Shown one piece after another: positions 45,507 to 56,760 of a DNA stretch of 64,000 nt; position 1 is the first letter of the stretch, and each line of letters begins with the position of its first letter. The notes beneath the pieces are model-generated. The model ran no database searches, was not told the origin of the DNA, and saw only the letters and a program-made list of their open reading frames with translations. The stretch covers positions 55,772,361 to 55,836,360 of the forward strand of contig CM037790.1 of NCBI GenBank assembly GCA_021229015.1. Direction: 5' to 3'. Source of the DNA: Solen grandis. Lineage: Eukaryota; Mollusca; Bivalvia; Adapedonta; Solenidae. The position numbers and the translations under genes are program-made.

Positions 45507-47702
45507 TTACCATGGACGCCACATGCTGTCTGTTTCCTGTCCGCGATTCAGAGCCATATTCAGAGGCTCGGAAGCATCAACTTCCGGTTTGTGAAGCATT
45601 GGCGACGACAATGACTCGTTTAAATGTGAGTTGCCTCGTTTTGGACTAACAGACTTTCTTGATATTGAAACATTTTGGCGCATGTCTTTTGGCACGGCAA
45701 AATGAGCATCATGTTCTGTTTTGATTGACTGAACACTGCTTTGATTTACATTATAATGAGAATAATTTCCGTTCTCGTCGTGCGAGAATGACGTATCACT
45801 GAGACCGCTGTCTGAGTCGTACGGTGATGGGATGTGTCGCGTCGGTGATGACGTCGAAGGCGATGTCTCTACATTAGGATTTACCGGAACTTTGAGCACG
45901 TCATCCGTCGGTGAATGATGATGGAGTGAAAAGTCATGCACATGAGACGAATATGTACTGTTTGGCAGAACTGAGATCGGTGGTTGTCCGTATTGTCCGA
46001 GGTATGCCGCTTGTGGAGTCATAGGCGACGTCCGCTGGAGATGATACGGCGATGGCGTCATAACGCCTTGGTAAACAGGAATCACCGGAAATTGCATCAT
46101 GCTGTTAGCAAGGTACCCCAGGATACGTCCCTTAAGTTCTGGACTTCCGCCGTTCACGTTGTCAAGGTAGCGGGCAATCTCAGCTGCACACTCGTTAAAA
46201 CCGGCCCGGTATTTGCTGATAACATTAGGATCTGTTGCCATAGCAGCTGAAATAAAAAATAAAACATTATGTCTTAATGCTATATAAAATATTAGTATTT
46301 CCTAAATTAAATAATCACAGAAAAGTGTAAGTTATGAATATTCATTATGCAAATCACTTGTATAGGACACTTAAGTAACCGGAACACAAGTGTCTACTTT
46401 TATCATTTCCGCAAAGCAGTTTCGAAATACTGTATAAATGTCCATATTAGGGAAAAACATCAACGAAATACATGTTAATGTCAAAGTTGTATACTTAACT
46501 TAAACAAAACTTCTGCCTTTTTTCTTCATAAAATGTAAAAGAAAAAAGAACAATATTTTCATCTTGTAATCTTAAATAAACTTCTGATATCTAAGCAGTT
46601 CCACGATCACCCACCTGTCATTTGCTGCCTCTGTATAACTTTCAGGTGTTTCACCGTCATCTCCAGAATGTCTGCTTTCTCCAGTTTGGAATATTGCGTA
46701 GTCTGAAAAACAGACATAATAACAAACATGAATACGACATCCCTGCAAGTTATCATTTTTAACAACATAATTAGATTTATCATCATCATAATCATCAGAA
46801 ACAGCAGCAGAAGAAGAAGAAATCAATTAACGTCATAAGGATACTTCAATTAATTTTTTTTTAAATAGTGATCTTGGTTTTTTTTTTTTTTTTTTTTTTT
46901 TTAAGGATTTTTTTTATTTTTTTATTTTTTTTTTATTTTATTTTTTTTTAGGATTTATTTGACGGAAGCAGTCAAAGGGGGACAACTCACATCTTTATTC
47001 ATGGCTTGGAGCACCAGACTCTTCAGCTGATTCAGACAATCGTTGATCCTCTGTCTTCTACGTTTCTCCATAAGAGGCTTGTTTGTCTGAAATAAACAAA
47101 ATAGTCAGTAAATTAACAAAATTAATGACTAAAGTTTTACATAATCGACATTTTAATTTTCAAGCTTTTTTCAAAGGTGGATTTGACTGCGTAACCTGTA
47201 GATAGTGCATCCAGAATATAAAAATAGCATCATAAAGAAGGTATTTTTATGTATTCATTGACGATGTTTTCTGATTAGGTAAAGATTGCGTGTTGGAAGC
47301 TTAAGTTTAAAAGTTTTTTTTTTTTTTTTTTTTTTTTTCTACTTCCCTACTTCCCAATCTTTTTTTAAAAAAAAACAACAACATATGTTAAGTATACTAC
47401 ATGATTTCATATGTTTTCTGTGCATTTTCACTTATCTATCAAATGCATGTCTTTCTTCTTAACGTGTCAATCCAAATTCAGCATTATCTTTAAATGCTTA
47501 CACATTTTGTCTTATATAATTATATCATGCAGGTTGTACCCTGTTATACACTTAACTGTCTTTTTTCTCTGCTAGTATAGAAACTCTATATTTCTGTAAT
47601 TGTTCAATAATTATAATCAGCATGCTTAATTTGATAACTGCAAGTATACATACCCTTCTGTTAGTTGAAGACACTTTCTCTTTCTTTTCCTGATTCCTCC
47701 AT
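45507..47702 (-). CDS. HES-B: HES1-like bHLH-Orange repressor (four exons)
   Basis: Exons: 47654-47702 (5' end uncertain), 46991-47086, 46615-46702 and 45507-46246, all with consensus borders; about 323 residues. Exon 2 encodes [18 protein letters not shown], exon 3 [18 protein letters not shown] (helix 2), and exon 4 the Orange domain (KYRAGFNECAAEIARYLDN), a Pro/Ser-rich linker and terminal WRPW-TAA. The QMTAA..TDP join between exons 3 and 4 is very like vertebrate HES1, and the three-intron layout matches the HES1 pattern. Role: DNA-binding repressor recruiting Groucho/TLE, typically a Notch effector. Oddity: the exon 1 frame that continues into exon 2 reads EKVSSTNRR, but the only nearby ATG (47700-47702) is one base out of frame and reaches a TAA. 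Either one base is wrong near 47683-47690 or initiation is elsewhere. Confidence 0.92.
46865..46950. repeat. T-rich low-complexity tract in HES-B intron 2
   Basis: Nearly pure T with few A/G interruptions, about 30-40 bases after the exon 2 donor on the gene strand. A further T-run lies at 47316-47338 in intron 1. Confidence 0.9.
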
Positions 47703-47732
47703 TTTAGCAGTATGAGAACACATATGGTGCTT

Positions 47733-47740
47733 CCTTTATA
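47733..47740 (-). promoter_or_regulatory. TATA box of HES-B
   Basis: TATAAAGG on the minus strand, its 5' end 38 bases before the A of the out-of-frame ATG. A TCATACT initiator-like word follows at the usual distance of about 30 bases. If used, the 5' UTR would be only about ten bases. Confidence 0.55.
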
Positions 47741-47896
47741 AAATCTAAATCTTCTACTGCCACTCTAATCCGTCATTTATTCCTTTCACTATATTCAAAG
47801 TCAACTCGCTTATGGCGACTTGTTGGTCACTTGAATTCATATGGGAATGTTTAAACGAAGCTTTCAAAATGCGCATATATAACATTTTATATGAGC

Positions 47897-47928
47897 ACTG
47901 AGAATTTTCTCAATCACCCTTTCCCACG
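47897..47928. promoter_or_regulatory. Paired CSL/Su(H) site upstream of HES-B
   Basis: TTCCCACG at 47921-47928 (CGTGGGAA on the gene strand) is a perfect CSL site about 220 bp upstream of the start region. A weaker facing half-site, ACTGAGAA (47897-47904, core TGAGAA), lies 16 bp away in head-to-head orientation, the optimal paired-site spacing. TTTCCCACGAT is shared with HES-A. Another perfect site, CGTGGGAA, is at 48314-48321, and CACGCG (48071-48076) and CACGTG (48100-48105) lie between. Confidence 0.6.
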
Positions 47929-48329
47929 ATCACATTCCTACACCCCCAGCCAATCAGCAGTCAGTATTCATCTTCAACAAGTGTCTGTAGCGCTTTGGTT
48001 GGCTAAACAACCATCGCCCCGCCCACAGGGCTGTCACTCATCCGGTTAAACAAATGAACCAAAGTGACCGCACGCGCCACTATTTTCTTATCAATAGGTC
48101 ACGTGACATTTTGCGGTATGGGAAATATACGCCCAGCGCTGGGACTGTTTTCTTAACCGTCAAAATAACAATTTTTCAGTCTGAATGAGTAAATGTGCTA
48201 ATTCCTACTTATGCTAACAAAATCTTGTATACAGCGACGGCTCCTCAATTGTGAATTGACTATTGTTTGGTCTCGCGACCGTAACTCGACCAGCCTAAGT
48301 ACTTGCTTTAAACCGTGGGAAAAAACTTG

Positions 48330-50340
48330 GCCGACGTGTACACAAGAGAGAAATAATAGACGATTATTTCTAACCGTGACATTTACTAAAATTACTAACG
48401 CATATGGTTTAAATTTTGTTCGCAAATAATCGCGATACACAAAACGTCATTCACTGCCTCTGTTATCATTTTCAATATAAAGAGCAACGTTTTAAAGCCT
48501 ATATTCTCACAAAAGATTTTATCGAAGTATTGAGATAACGGATTTTCATCTTTTGAAGTTTTTTCGCCTCCATTTTGATCTGATAAGTTATTGCAGTAAG
48601 CACGTTCCCTGATAAGATTTCATGTCATATTCACACGAGACCCGAGCGTCTTGTGACAATGAGCTAAAAGTTCTTAAGCGTCTGTTAGCTTAGACTAGGA
48701 GACTTGTCGCCAAGACCCCAGACTCGTGAAGTTATAATTATTGTTTATTCAGATTTGATAATCCATAAACACCATTCAATATATCCCCATCGACATCTTA
48801 TAAAAGCATACGTTGGTGGAATAGAAGTGGTTATATAAGATTCTTAATTGAAAGAAATATTATCAGGTTATTTAAAGCGATCCGACTGAGTGTACATATT
48901 GAGTGAATCATCCGTATCAGTATTTGATTTCAAAAGCATTACATGACGCCTGGATAATTTGTCATAAAACACGAAATTAAACATTAATAACTCCATTTAC
49001 CGAGTCATTCGTGTATTAGGTCAACCTCCCATTGAACATTTATCAATCAACGGAAGTAAAAGTTAAAAAAAAACCCAAAAACTTAGAAGTCATCATTACC
49101 AGATAGCATCCATTCTAAATACTGGTGAAAACTAAAGGCGAAATCACGACCTTGACTCTTAACATTATTATCATTTGTTCTTAGCAGGATCCCTTTATTA
49201 ATTGGTCGATTTGTCCCCCCCCCCCCTTCACCCCACCCCATCCCCTAGAAACACTACTTTAAAATAAAGAAATGCCAAAGACTACTGCTGTTGCTGTTGT
49301 TACTACTACTACTACCACTACTACTACTACTATAAATAACTGTACTTCAAATAATTACTCCTTTAAAAACGAAAGTGTGTGGCCGTTGTTGTTAATTTAA
49401 GATGACCTTCATACTTGTCCAAGCTACTCTGTATAAGTTTAGTTTAAACTTACGTAATGATCAAATACGATTTTGTTTTGTACTTGTTGAAGGTATGGCG
49501 AATTTATTAAGATATTTTCCATGCTCAAACATTGTATAAACCAAATTTCTATGATGTCATTCTTCTTCTTTCCAACTTTTTTTTTCCCCTATGCGTTACT
49601 GTTATATATGTCAGTATTTATAAATAATACATAAGACTTATCACATGATCCTATGAAAATATATAGTTAAGCAGTCTGATACAATAATGTCTTAAAAATC
49701 GATGCCCGTTTTACCTTTTAATTATTGTGTATCGTAAAGGACGAAACCACCAGCACCCTAAAACCGCATAATCCTTTTTTTTTCTTTTTTTTTTTTTCAA
49801 TCCCTTCTTTTCTCTCTCTTTTTTTTTTACATATATGTTTATTGATGTGTTATATAGGAGATGAAAATGGAGATAAATAATTATGATGTTATTGTGCCTT
49901 GGACGCGACTTGGTAACTTTGTAAAAAACTGGCACATTTCAGTGAAAAGTAACTCTGGCTAAAATAAAATTTAATACGTCTCAGAAAAGTAATGGATTAA
50001 CGATAATTTTATTGCATCAAAATGATCACAGTTCCATTCATGCAGTATTTACAACAGGACACAGAACTGTTCATTAATCTTAACCACCGCGATCTTTACA
50101 CCAAGAATTAATCAAAGTGTCATATTCGTAATTGTGGACTAAGTACTGCTCCTATCTGAGACCTCCATGTCAGAAGTACTAGACCGCTAGACAAAACGTG
50201 TTGAAACAATCTCTTGCCACTATCTGGCCGCACTTCTCTTATCTAAGTAGGCGTTATATCAAGATACCGAGGTCCGGGAACCGGTAGGAACTGAGCCCGG
50301 ACACTTGGCAGCCCCGATATTTGCACTAGGTTCGATAAGA
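48330..50340. other. Intergenic upstream of HES-B
   Basis: Low-complexity tracts include a C-run (49217-49227), (ACT)n (49302-49331) and pyrimidine runs (49777-49830). No gene was recognised. Confidence 0.5.
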
Positions 50341-50363
50341 TTTTTTTTTTTTTTTTTTTTTGG

Positions 50364-50516
50364 AAATTGCAGTGGCCATCAGTATATTTATTTCGTCGCA
50401 TGCCTATGTGTAAAAGTGAACTGAGTATTACTGATGTCGTAGAAGATTATGGAGGTTATGGGATTGAATCAGAAAGTCCGAATACGGATCGTAGATATGT
50501 TCTGCAGGTACTCCGT
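50364..50516 (+). CDS. Possible orphan exon, unrecognised
   Basis: An acceptor-like T-run ends TTGCAG at 50372. The open frame then reads WPSVYLFRRMPMCKSELSIT and continues through an acidic stretch (DVVEDYGGYGIESE) to CTGCAG|GTACTC, a donor-like site at about 50512. Composition is coding-like, but I do not recognise a family and see no partner exon. It could be a degenerate gene or chance. Confidence 0.2.
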
Positions 50517-50699
50517 TTGTGCATTCAACGTATTGATACAGATTGGGTAACAGAAATAAAGTACACATCTGGAAGTGTATGATTTTTTGAACAGAAAGCG
50601 AAAGGTAACAAGACACAATGAAGATGTCTGCATTTATCCAGTGGTTACTTTTCAGGAAAAAAAAATTAAAACTCATCAAGCATTTTATCTTTTCGTTTT

Positions 50700-53600
50700 T
50701 CCTTCATGTCGATTTCAACATTTGAAATGCACCTAAAGTTCTATAATTTATATATTTGAAGTACAATAATAAACGCCGAATAAATGTAAGTTAAAATTCT
50801 TCGCAGAGAAACTTTCTTTGCATAATAGCATCTGTCATCAGACGTATATGCATGTATTTGCAATGCTTGTGGTACAAAAATGAAGAGGACGATTTGCCTC
50901 TAAAAATGGTGGCCGGGGGGAGGGGGGGATTTGGGTATTTATGCTAAAAAAAGAAAATGCTAAAGGCTTTTGCCAGAATCCATTTAAAAACACAAAATAA
51001 GTAGAGATGTTTTGGGACATTCGGTTCCCGATTTAAACCTTCTCATATTGTATAACGAATTGGAACATATTCTGTTTCGATTCGTAGTTTTTACATGTAT
51101 GCTAATAACTTGGTCATTAAAGATGACACGTTATAAAGTGTTGTTGTTGTTTTTTTGTTGTTGTTTTTTTTTGGGGGGGGGGGATCCGATCGGATTGAAC
51201 ATATTTAGAGAAAATGAGATTAAATTAAAATAACAATTGTACGACCTTGACCAATCACGACCTTCTAACACCCAGCTGTTGCGACCAATTTCCAGGAACG
51301 ATTGGCGGATTTGCAGACGACAATGGCAGCCATGTTGGATCGGGCAGGACTTCCCATGTAGTGGCCACTTCACCCAGTGAATGGTGCAAACGATTGAACC
51401 TCCTTGGCCAAGCGTGGGAAAACTTTGCCTTGACAAGTGGCCACTTTGATGCATGGAAAAGAGGGTAAAATTGTGCAAGGTCCTGGTTTCGCTTACTTGG
51501 TGTCGCGACCATTTTTTAATTTCCTGTTTGTTATTTTTGTTAAGTTGGTTGCGCTTTTTGGAGAATGATGGGACTTAAAACACCCACAAACGCGATCAAG
51601 AGTATATCTGAAGTATAGCTTGAGTGGAGCTGAATATATACATATACGACTGTGTATGATGCATCTACAATGTATGTTTGTACATATATACACATTCTAT
51701 TTTATTAATCGCAAGAAAAAAACATAGGGCCAACAGGTTCTCACAATTTAGTAATGGTCCCTCCTGTGCAGTTAAACAAAAAGAAACAATAACATGTATG
51801 TGTACTAATCAGAATATGAAAATTAAACAAAAACACATCGGACCCATGGACATGTAGATTCTTTTGCGCAGCTTTCGAAAGCTCCGGACATCACACAAAC
51901 TGTTAGTGGTCTTTGTTCTTCTACCAGTTGAAATGGCGAAGAAAACTCGTGCGAGGAAAATTACTCTAAAAAATCATTGCTTTGAACTAAGTTTATTCAT
52001 AAATCGTTTCAGGAGTGTCAGCTTAACATTATTTTCACATTTAAAACTGAAAATCGGACACATCTTCAATCAATATTTTTAAAAAAAAATATAAATCCGC
52101 GTATTAAAAAACTAAACAAAAGCAAACTACATGTTGCTGCAAATCTTACTACATGATATCTGATTTATAAAAAGAATACATTTAAAATATGCAATAACTA
52201 TTTCTAATTTATATGCAAAAACAATAAACATGCAGTCAAATTGTAAAGCTATAAAAAAAGTCGAATGTTTGTAAATACAGTACAATCCTGCTTAAAGAAC
52301 CATTTGAGTAAGTTAAATAGTGAGGTTATTGGACAGATGAGTAAAATAGCTTCATGCAAAATGTAAGATAAAAGTAAAACGAAAAGCAGTGATCTGTGTT
52401 TCAACTGATAAAGTAGTTTATTTACAAAACGTATCTGTTGATGAATTTAGGAGCTGTAAATAGAAGTTTGAAATTTTTATTCCATGTAAGCGAGAAGGTC
52501 GTCTGACGCATGCGTCATACATATTGTACAAAACATGACAATGCTTGTCAGGTGAAAAAAAGGGAAGCAAAAGAATAAAAGGAGTCAATGGAGCCCGATT
52601 TTGTTAACTCTGACATAGTTCTTGCTACCAAATACACCATATACTGAGACATTACACAAAATGTGATGTAGTTTTACATGACTAAAAATAAACTCACGCC
52701 ATTTTTTTCTTGAATTGTGAAACTTTGTTATAAAATGTGTTTTGAATTGTTACTTTGTATCATTTGGGGGGTCCCACGCCGGTAGCCTGTGTAAGAAAAG
52801 AGATAAACAAAGAAAGAATGAAGGAGAAATAGTCTTGATTCAGACATGCCTATTGTTGTTGAGTTTACACGTACTTCTTTTGTTATTTGAGATTGTGTGT
52901 ATATCTCACCAGTGCTACATATAATAAGCCATGCATGCATGCATATATCCACGCATGCATGCATGTAGAGCATGCACTGAATTATTGGTATACGAGTATA
53001 TTTAACTATTTCCACGGCATTTTGAATGACACATGAAAGAAAAACAAACATTCTCACGAGATCGCGGTGTGGCCAGTTCCCATGGCCGGCTGTGATTTCA
53101 AGCCTCGAACGTGACGCGCACGTGCAGAAAACACACCGTTTACGTCATCTCACGCGATTTCCATACGCCACAGTCTGTTATCTGTTGGCAGATCTGTTTG
53201 ATGCATGACTTACAGGCACGTGATTGTAAATTAATAGTAATTCGTATATCGGACCCTTTGGACGCCTGCGGACATAAGTTTTGACACAAACATTCGACCT
53301 TGTGTCTCCAGGCCCTAAGATTACGTGATCAAAGTTCGATATAGGGTCTTAATTAATAAAATCGGGAAAGACTTTCAGGTTATCAAAATAATGACCTTGA
53401 TAAAGATCGTATGTGCTTTTCCAATCTTGTAATTTACATTAGAAAATAAAAACATGTTTTTTGTTTGTTTTGTTTTTGTATTTTTTTTTTTATTCCCACG
53501 CTTGAAGTACAGATGGGGGGGGGGGGGGGGGGGGGGGGGAAAAAAATTTAAAATGCCAGTTTATTTAATTTTATTATTTTTTTTCTAATTGTATTCGTTT

Positions 53601-53855
53601 CTTTACTTGATTTAAGCTTTAAATTGGACAAGTCGTAACATATCTAATTAAGCTGAATTAGGTCGGAAAGATTTAATTGTTTCAATTGTTTTCCAAAAAT
53701 GGAAAACAATAACGGTGCTATGTTTCATTCCCGCCTTCAGGAAATTTTATTCACCCATTGTCAACAGCTGTCTTAATTCTAGAGCAAAGGTTTCGATTTG
53801 ATTTCCCATGGACTCGTTTTGGTGCAGTAGGAAACCGAGCATACTCGTAGTTAAA
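50700..53855. other. Intergenic, low complexity and short repeats
   Basis: G-runs (50917-50928, 51173-51182, 53514-53539), (TTG)n (51141-51165) and GCAT-word palindromes at 52930-52977. Overlapping open frames on both strands at 51131-51512 sit in a GC-richer patch but show no domain. Confidence 0.45.
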
Positions 53856-53858
53856 AAA

Positions 53859-54092
53859 CCCTTTCCCTCATATAGACTCATTTTGACGCACTCATTAGGT
53901 ACCACATAAAGCCTGATCTGCAGAAAACCACAGTTAAACCTTACCAAATTTAATTATAAAATCCTCATTTCCAGACCACTGAGGAGCAGCGAACAGCATA
54001 AAACCTGATCAGCCTGCGAGTTACTCGCAGGCTGATCTGGTTTTATGCTGTTCGCATAGGTCTTTTCATGGTTTCCTCTATGAGGGAAAGGG
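53859..54092 (-). mobile_element. MITE family M1, complete copy
   Basis: About 234 bp: CCCTTTCCCTCATATAGACT at the left, CCTCTATGAGGGAAAGGG at the right, then TTAA. It contains the full middle segment (53912-54020) and the central palindrome, and serves as reference for the truncated copies near 20 kb. Confidence 0.85.
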
Positions 54093-54094
54093 TT

Positions 54095-56150
54095 AAGACA
54101 GACCCGGGAAGACGCTATCTTGTCGTCTGCTCATACAATTCTACAATGCTTACCATTCAATTCATCGTTTTTATAGGCAATCGCGACCCAAAATCTGATG
54201 GCATGCCGCATGATGCCACATCGAACCCAAACCTCATATTAAACCTTGCTGGATTAAGTTGAATTTCACAATCGATTCGATCCTTTACAATCGCTCGAAT
54301 TTTGAGCAATAATACTTTCTGTCAGAGATGTGAAATAGCAACACATTGTACTTGGATTCTAAAATAACGTAGAAACGCATTCCACCCTAATTAATTTTGT
54401 ATAATTCATTACATTAAGAACTAAAAAATATCTTAAAGAAGTGAAATATTTGGATATGCTGATCAGAAAAACAAGAATCGGATTAAATTCACTCGTATGT
54501 AGTTAAGTATTACTTAGCGCTAAGTATCATTTATGTTATCAATTAAGCGTGGGGTTAAAAGGCATTCTTTCACACGAGTAGTTGAGTTCCGATAAATTAA
54601 GGTTTAGTTATACGCACTTTTGAAGTTGCTTCATTTTTCTTTCTCGCTATACTAAATTTTATGTATAAAGGTCGATGTGTATTCCCTCATCTGATAAATG
54701 AGTTGTTTAGTTTGAAAATTAAATGTTTCAGAAGATCTAGCATTTTTTTCACAATGTTAAACAAATCCTACGTTGGATCGTGAAAAATATAGATCTACAC
54801 TTTCTGAGTTTATTAAGAGTAGAAAATTACTTCTTTCTTTTTTTTTAAAATTTATCGATCATCTATGCTTTAACTATTGTACCATATTATAAATTATGAA
54901 TTGTTTGAAATAAATGATTTAGTTTGAATTATGCATATCCAAATTTCTATAAAATTATGAAACAAAGATGGACGTTTAGAAATTCCTTTGAGTGTAAAAT
55001 TGGAGGTTTTGTAATATAATGTTATAACATATTTTGTTATGACGTACTTAGTGTATATATGAAGGAGCATTTTAAATTGTACGAACCATGAGTTCATCAT
55101 ACTTACAAGTTTATCACAACTTGACCTTATACCAAATTTGTACCCACACATGATGAAATAAAGGAATTGTAATAAGATTTCCTTCTCTACATAAATTGCA
55201 AATTGATTGTTTAAAATATGATTTTTCAAGTATGAGTCTGACAAATGATTCTGTTTCGCTCCACCAGTTTCTTTATTTTTAACTACTTACTTCACCATTC
55301 TAGTTTCCAGAATTAGTGTCTATTACTTTGTTTGGAATAAATTTAGGTGAAATTTAAAATGATAATACATGTTATTGTTTTAAGTACAGTCAAACCTGTC
55401 TTAAGCGGTCAATTAAGGGATCAAGAGAAAGTGATCTCTTAACATCACTAAATGAAGGTTAAACATTGAACAAAGTACTAGTTTCGTAATTCATCAATAA
55501 ATATCAATATCCCTACTCTTGGCGGCCATCTTGAAAGGCAAATTCAAGGCATTTTTTATATGAATTACATGGAGTCAGAAATTTCATTTTCTTATAATTT
55601 CATTATTTCTGCTCCAAATATCAAAATGTATACACCATTAAAAGCTCTTGTAATTCGTATTTTCAGGATAAAATATTTCTTGTACATGTTTATATAAGCA
55701 CACAAAATAATCGTACAGTAAAGAAAAAAGTTTGGATTTGCCCTAAAACAAAATAAACAGTGTAACGTTTTTGGTTATGCAGTTTTTATCTAAAAGTTCA
55801 TCAAAATATTATTTTCACATTTAAAATGATTAATTAAATCTGTTCAATTTGATATATAAATGTCAGGAGAAAAAGATCACATCAGACTAATTCAAGAATT
55901 ACCACGAACAGTACAATTAGATAAATCTACGACAGATTAAAATATTCGGGTAATCGACCGGGTTTATTTTAATCTCTGTTATTCCATACTGAGAATTTAC
56001 CTCGACTTAGGCACGATATTCGAAAAATCGGTTCTCGAACCATCACAACTTTACTGAAGTTAATGTTTTCTCGCCTTTATGTTGCATTAGTATATATAAA
56101 TTCATTATAAATTCTATACATTTCATTTCATGACACGTTTTAAGGTACAT
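54095..56150. other. Intergenic, AT-rich
   Basis: A short repeat at 55385-55470 (CAGTCAAACCTGTCTTAAGC, TTAAGGGATCAAGAGAAAGT) is the inverse relative of 43560-43700. No gene was seen. Confidence 0.5.
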
Positions 56151-56151
56151 A

Positions 56152-56385
56152 TTCCCGGCCGCGACATACCAAAGTCGAAAAAATGGTACTGGTATAGTTC
56201 CCTTGCTTGGCGCTCAGCAGATAAGGGTAGTTCCAGAAATGGTTGGCCCGGTGTTAGGATAATGTGACTAGGTGTGGTATCATGCCACATAATTTACGGT
56301 GTGATACTGCAGTGTAGTGGCACTATATCTGTTTCAAGTAGATATAGTCTTCAGATGACTGAAATACTCTCGTCTTAACGTTGTG
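56152..56385 (+). repeat. SINE family S1, head partly lost
   Basis: Begins in the head-body junction (CCCGGCCGCGACATACCAAA), keeps the body, and ends before the ACCCAACAAACA tail. Confidence 0.8.
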
Positions 56386-56485
56386 ATATAAGGTACATTT
56401 TTTTCTATACGAAGGGGCAAAACTGTTCAATTACGAAATAACAATGCCAGAAAGAGTTGCCTGCCGTGAGTATCCGTGTCACACC

Positions 56486-56575
56486 TTAAATGTAGACTCA
56501 TTTTGACACATAGGTTAACTACAGGAGCTGTCTGATCAGGATCTCCTCTGTTTGTTTATACAATATTGTAGCCCA
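56486..56575 (+). repeat. Left part of an R1 repeat split by the LINE
   Basis: AGACTCATTTTGACAC, then GAGCTGTCTGATCAGGATCT and CCTCTGTTTGTTTATACAAT. It breaks off where the LINE 3' tail begins and continues at 61178-61290. Confidence 0.75.
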
Positions 56576-56760
56576 GTTTATACAGAACAGAACAGAACAG
56601 AACAAATCTTTAATAACTTGTACCACATGTACATCGTTAATCATATAATACATATATACATACTCACAAATCACGTACACAAATATATAATAACTGATAA
56701 TATAAATTTGAATTTAAACCACATATTAAAGGAGAGGATGAGCTGGTGACAAAAACAGCA

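Noticed and set aside
45984..46250. Plus-strand frame of 88 residues
   Set aside because: Antisense shadow of HES-B exon 4.
51131..51512. Overlapping long frames on both strands, possible gag-like or host exon
   Set aside because: All three overlap in a GC-richer patch with no conserved domain; a short Leu-rich helix-like peptide is not enough for a call.
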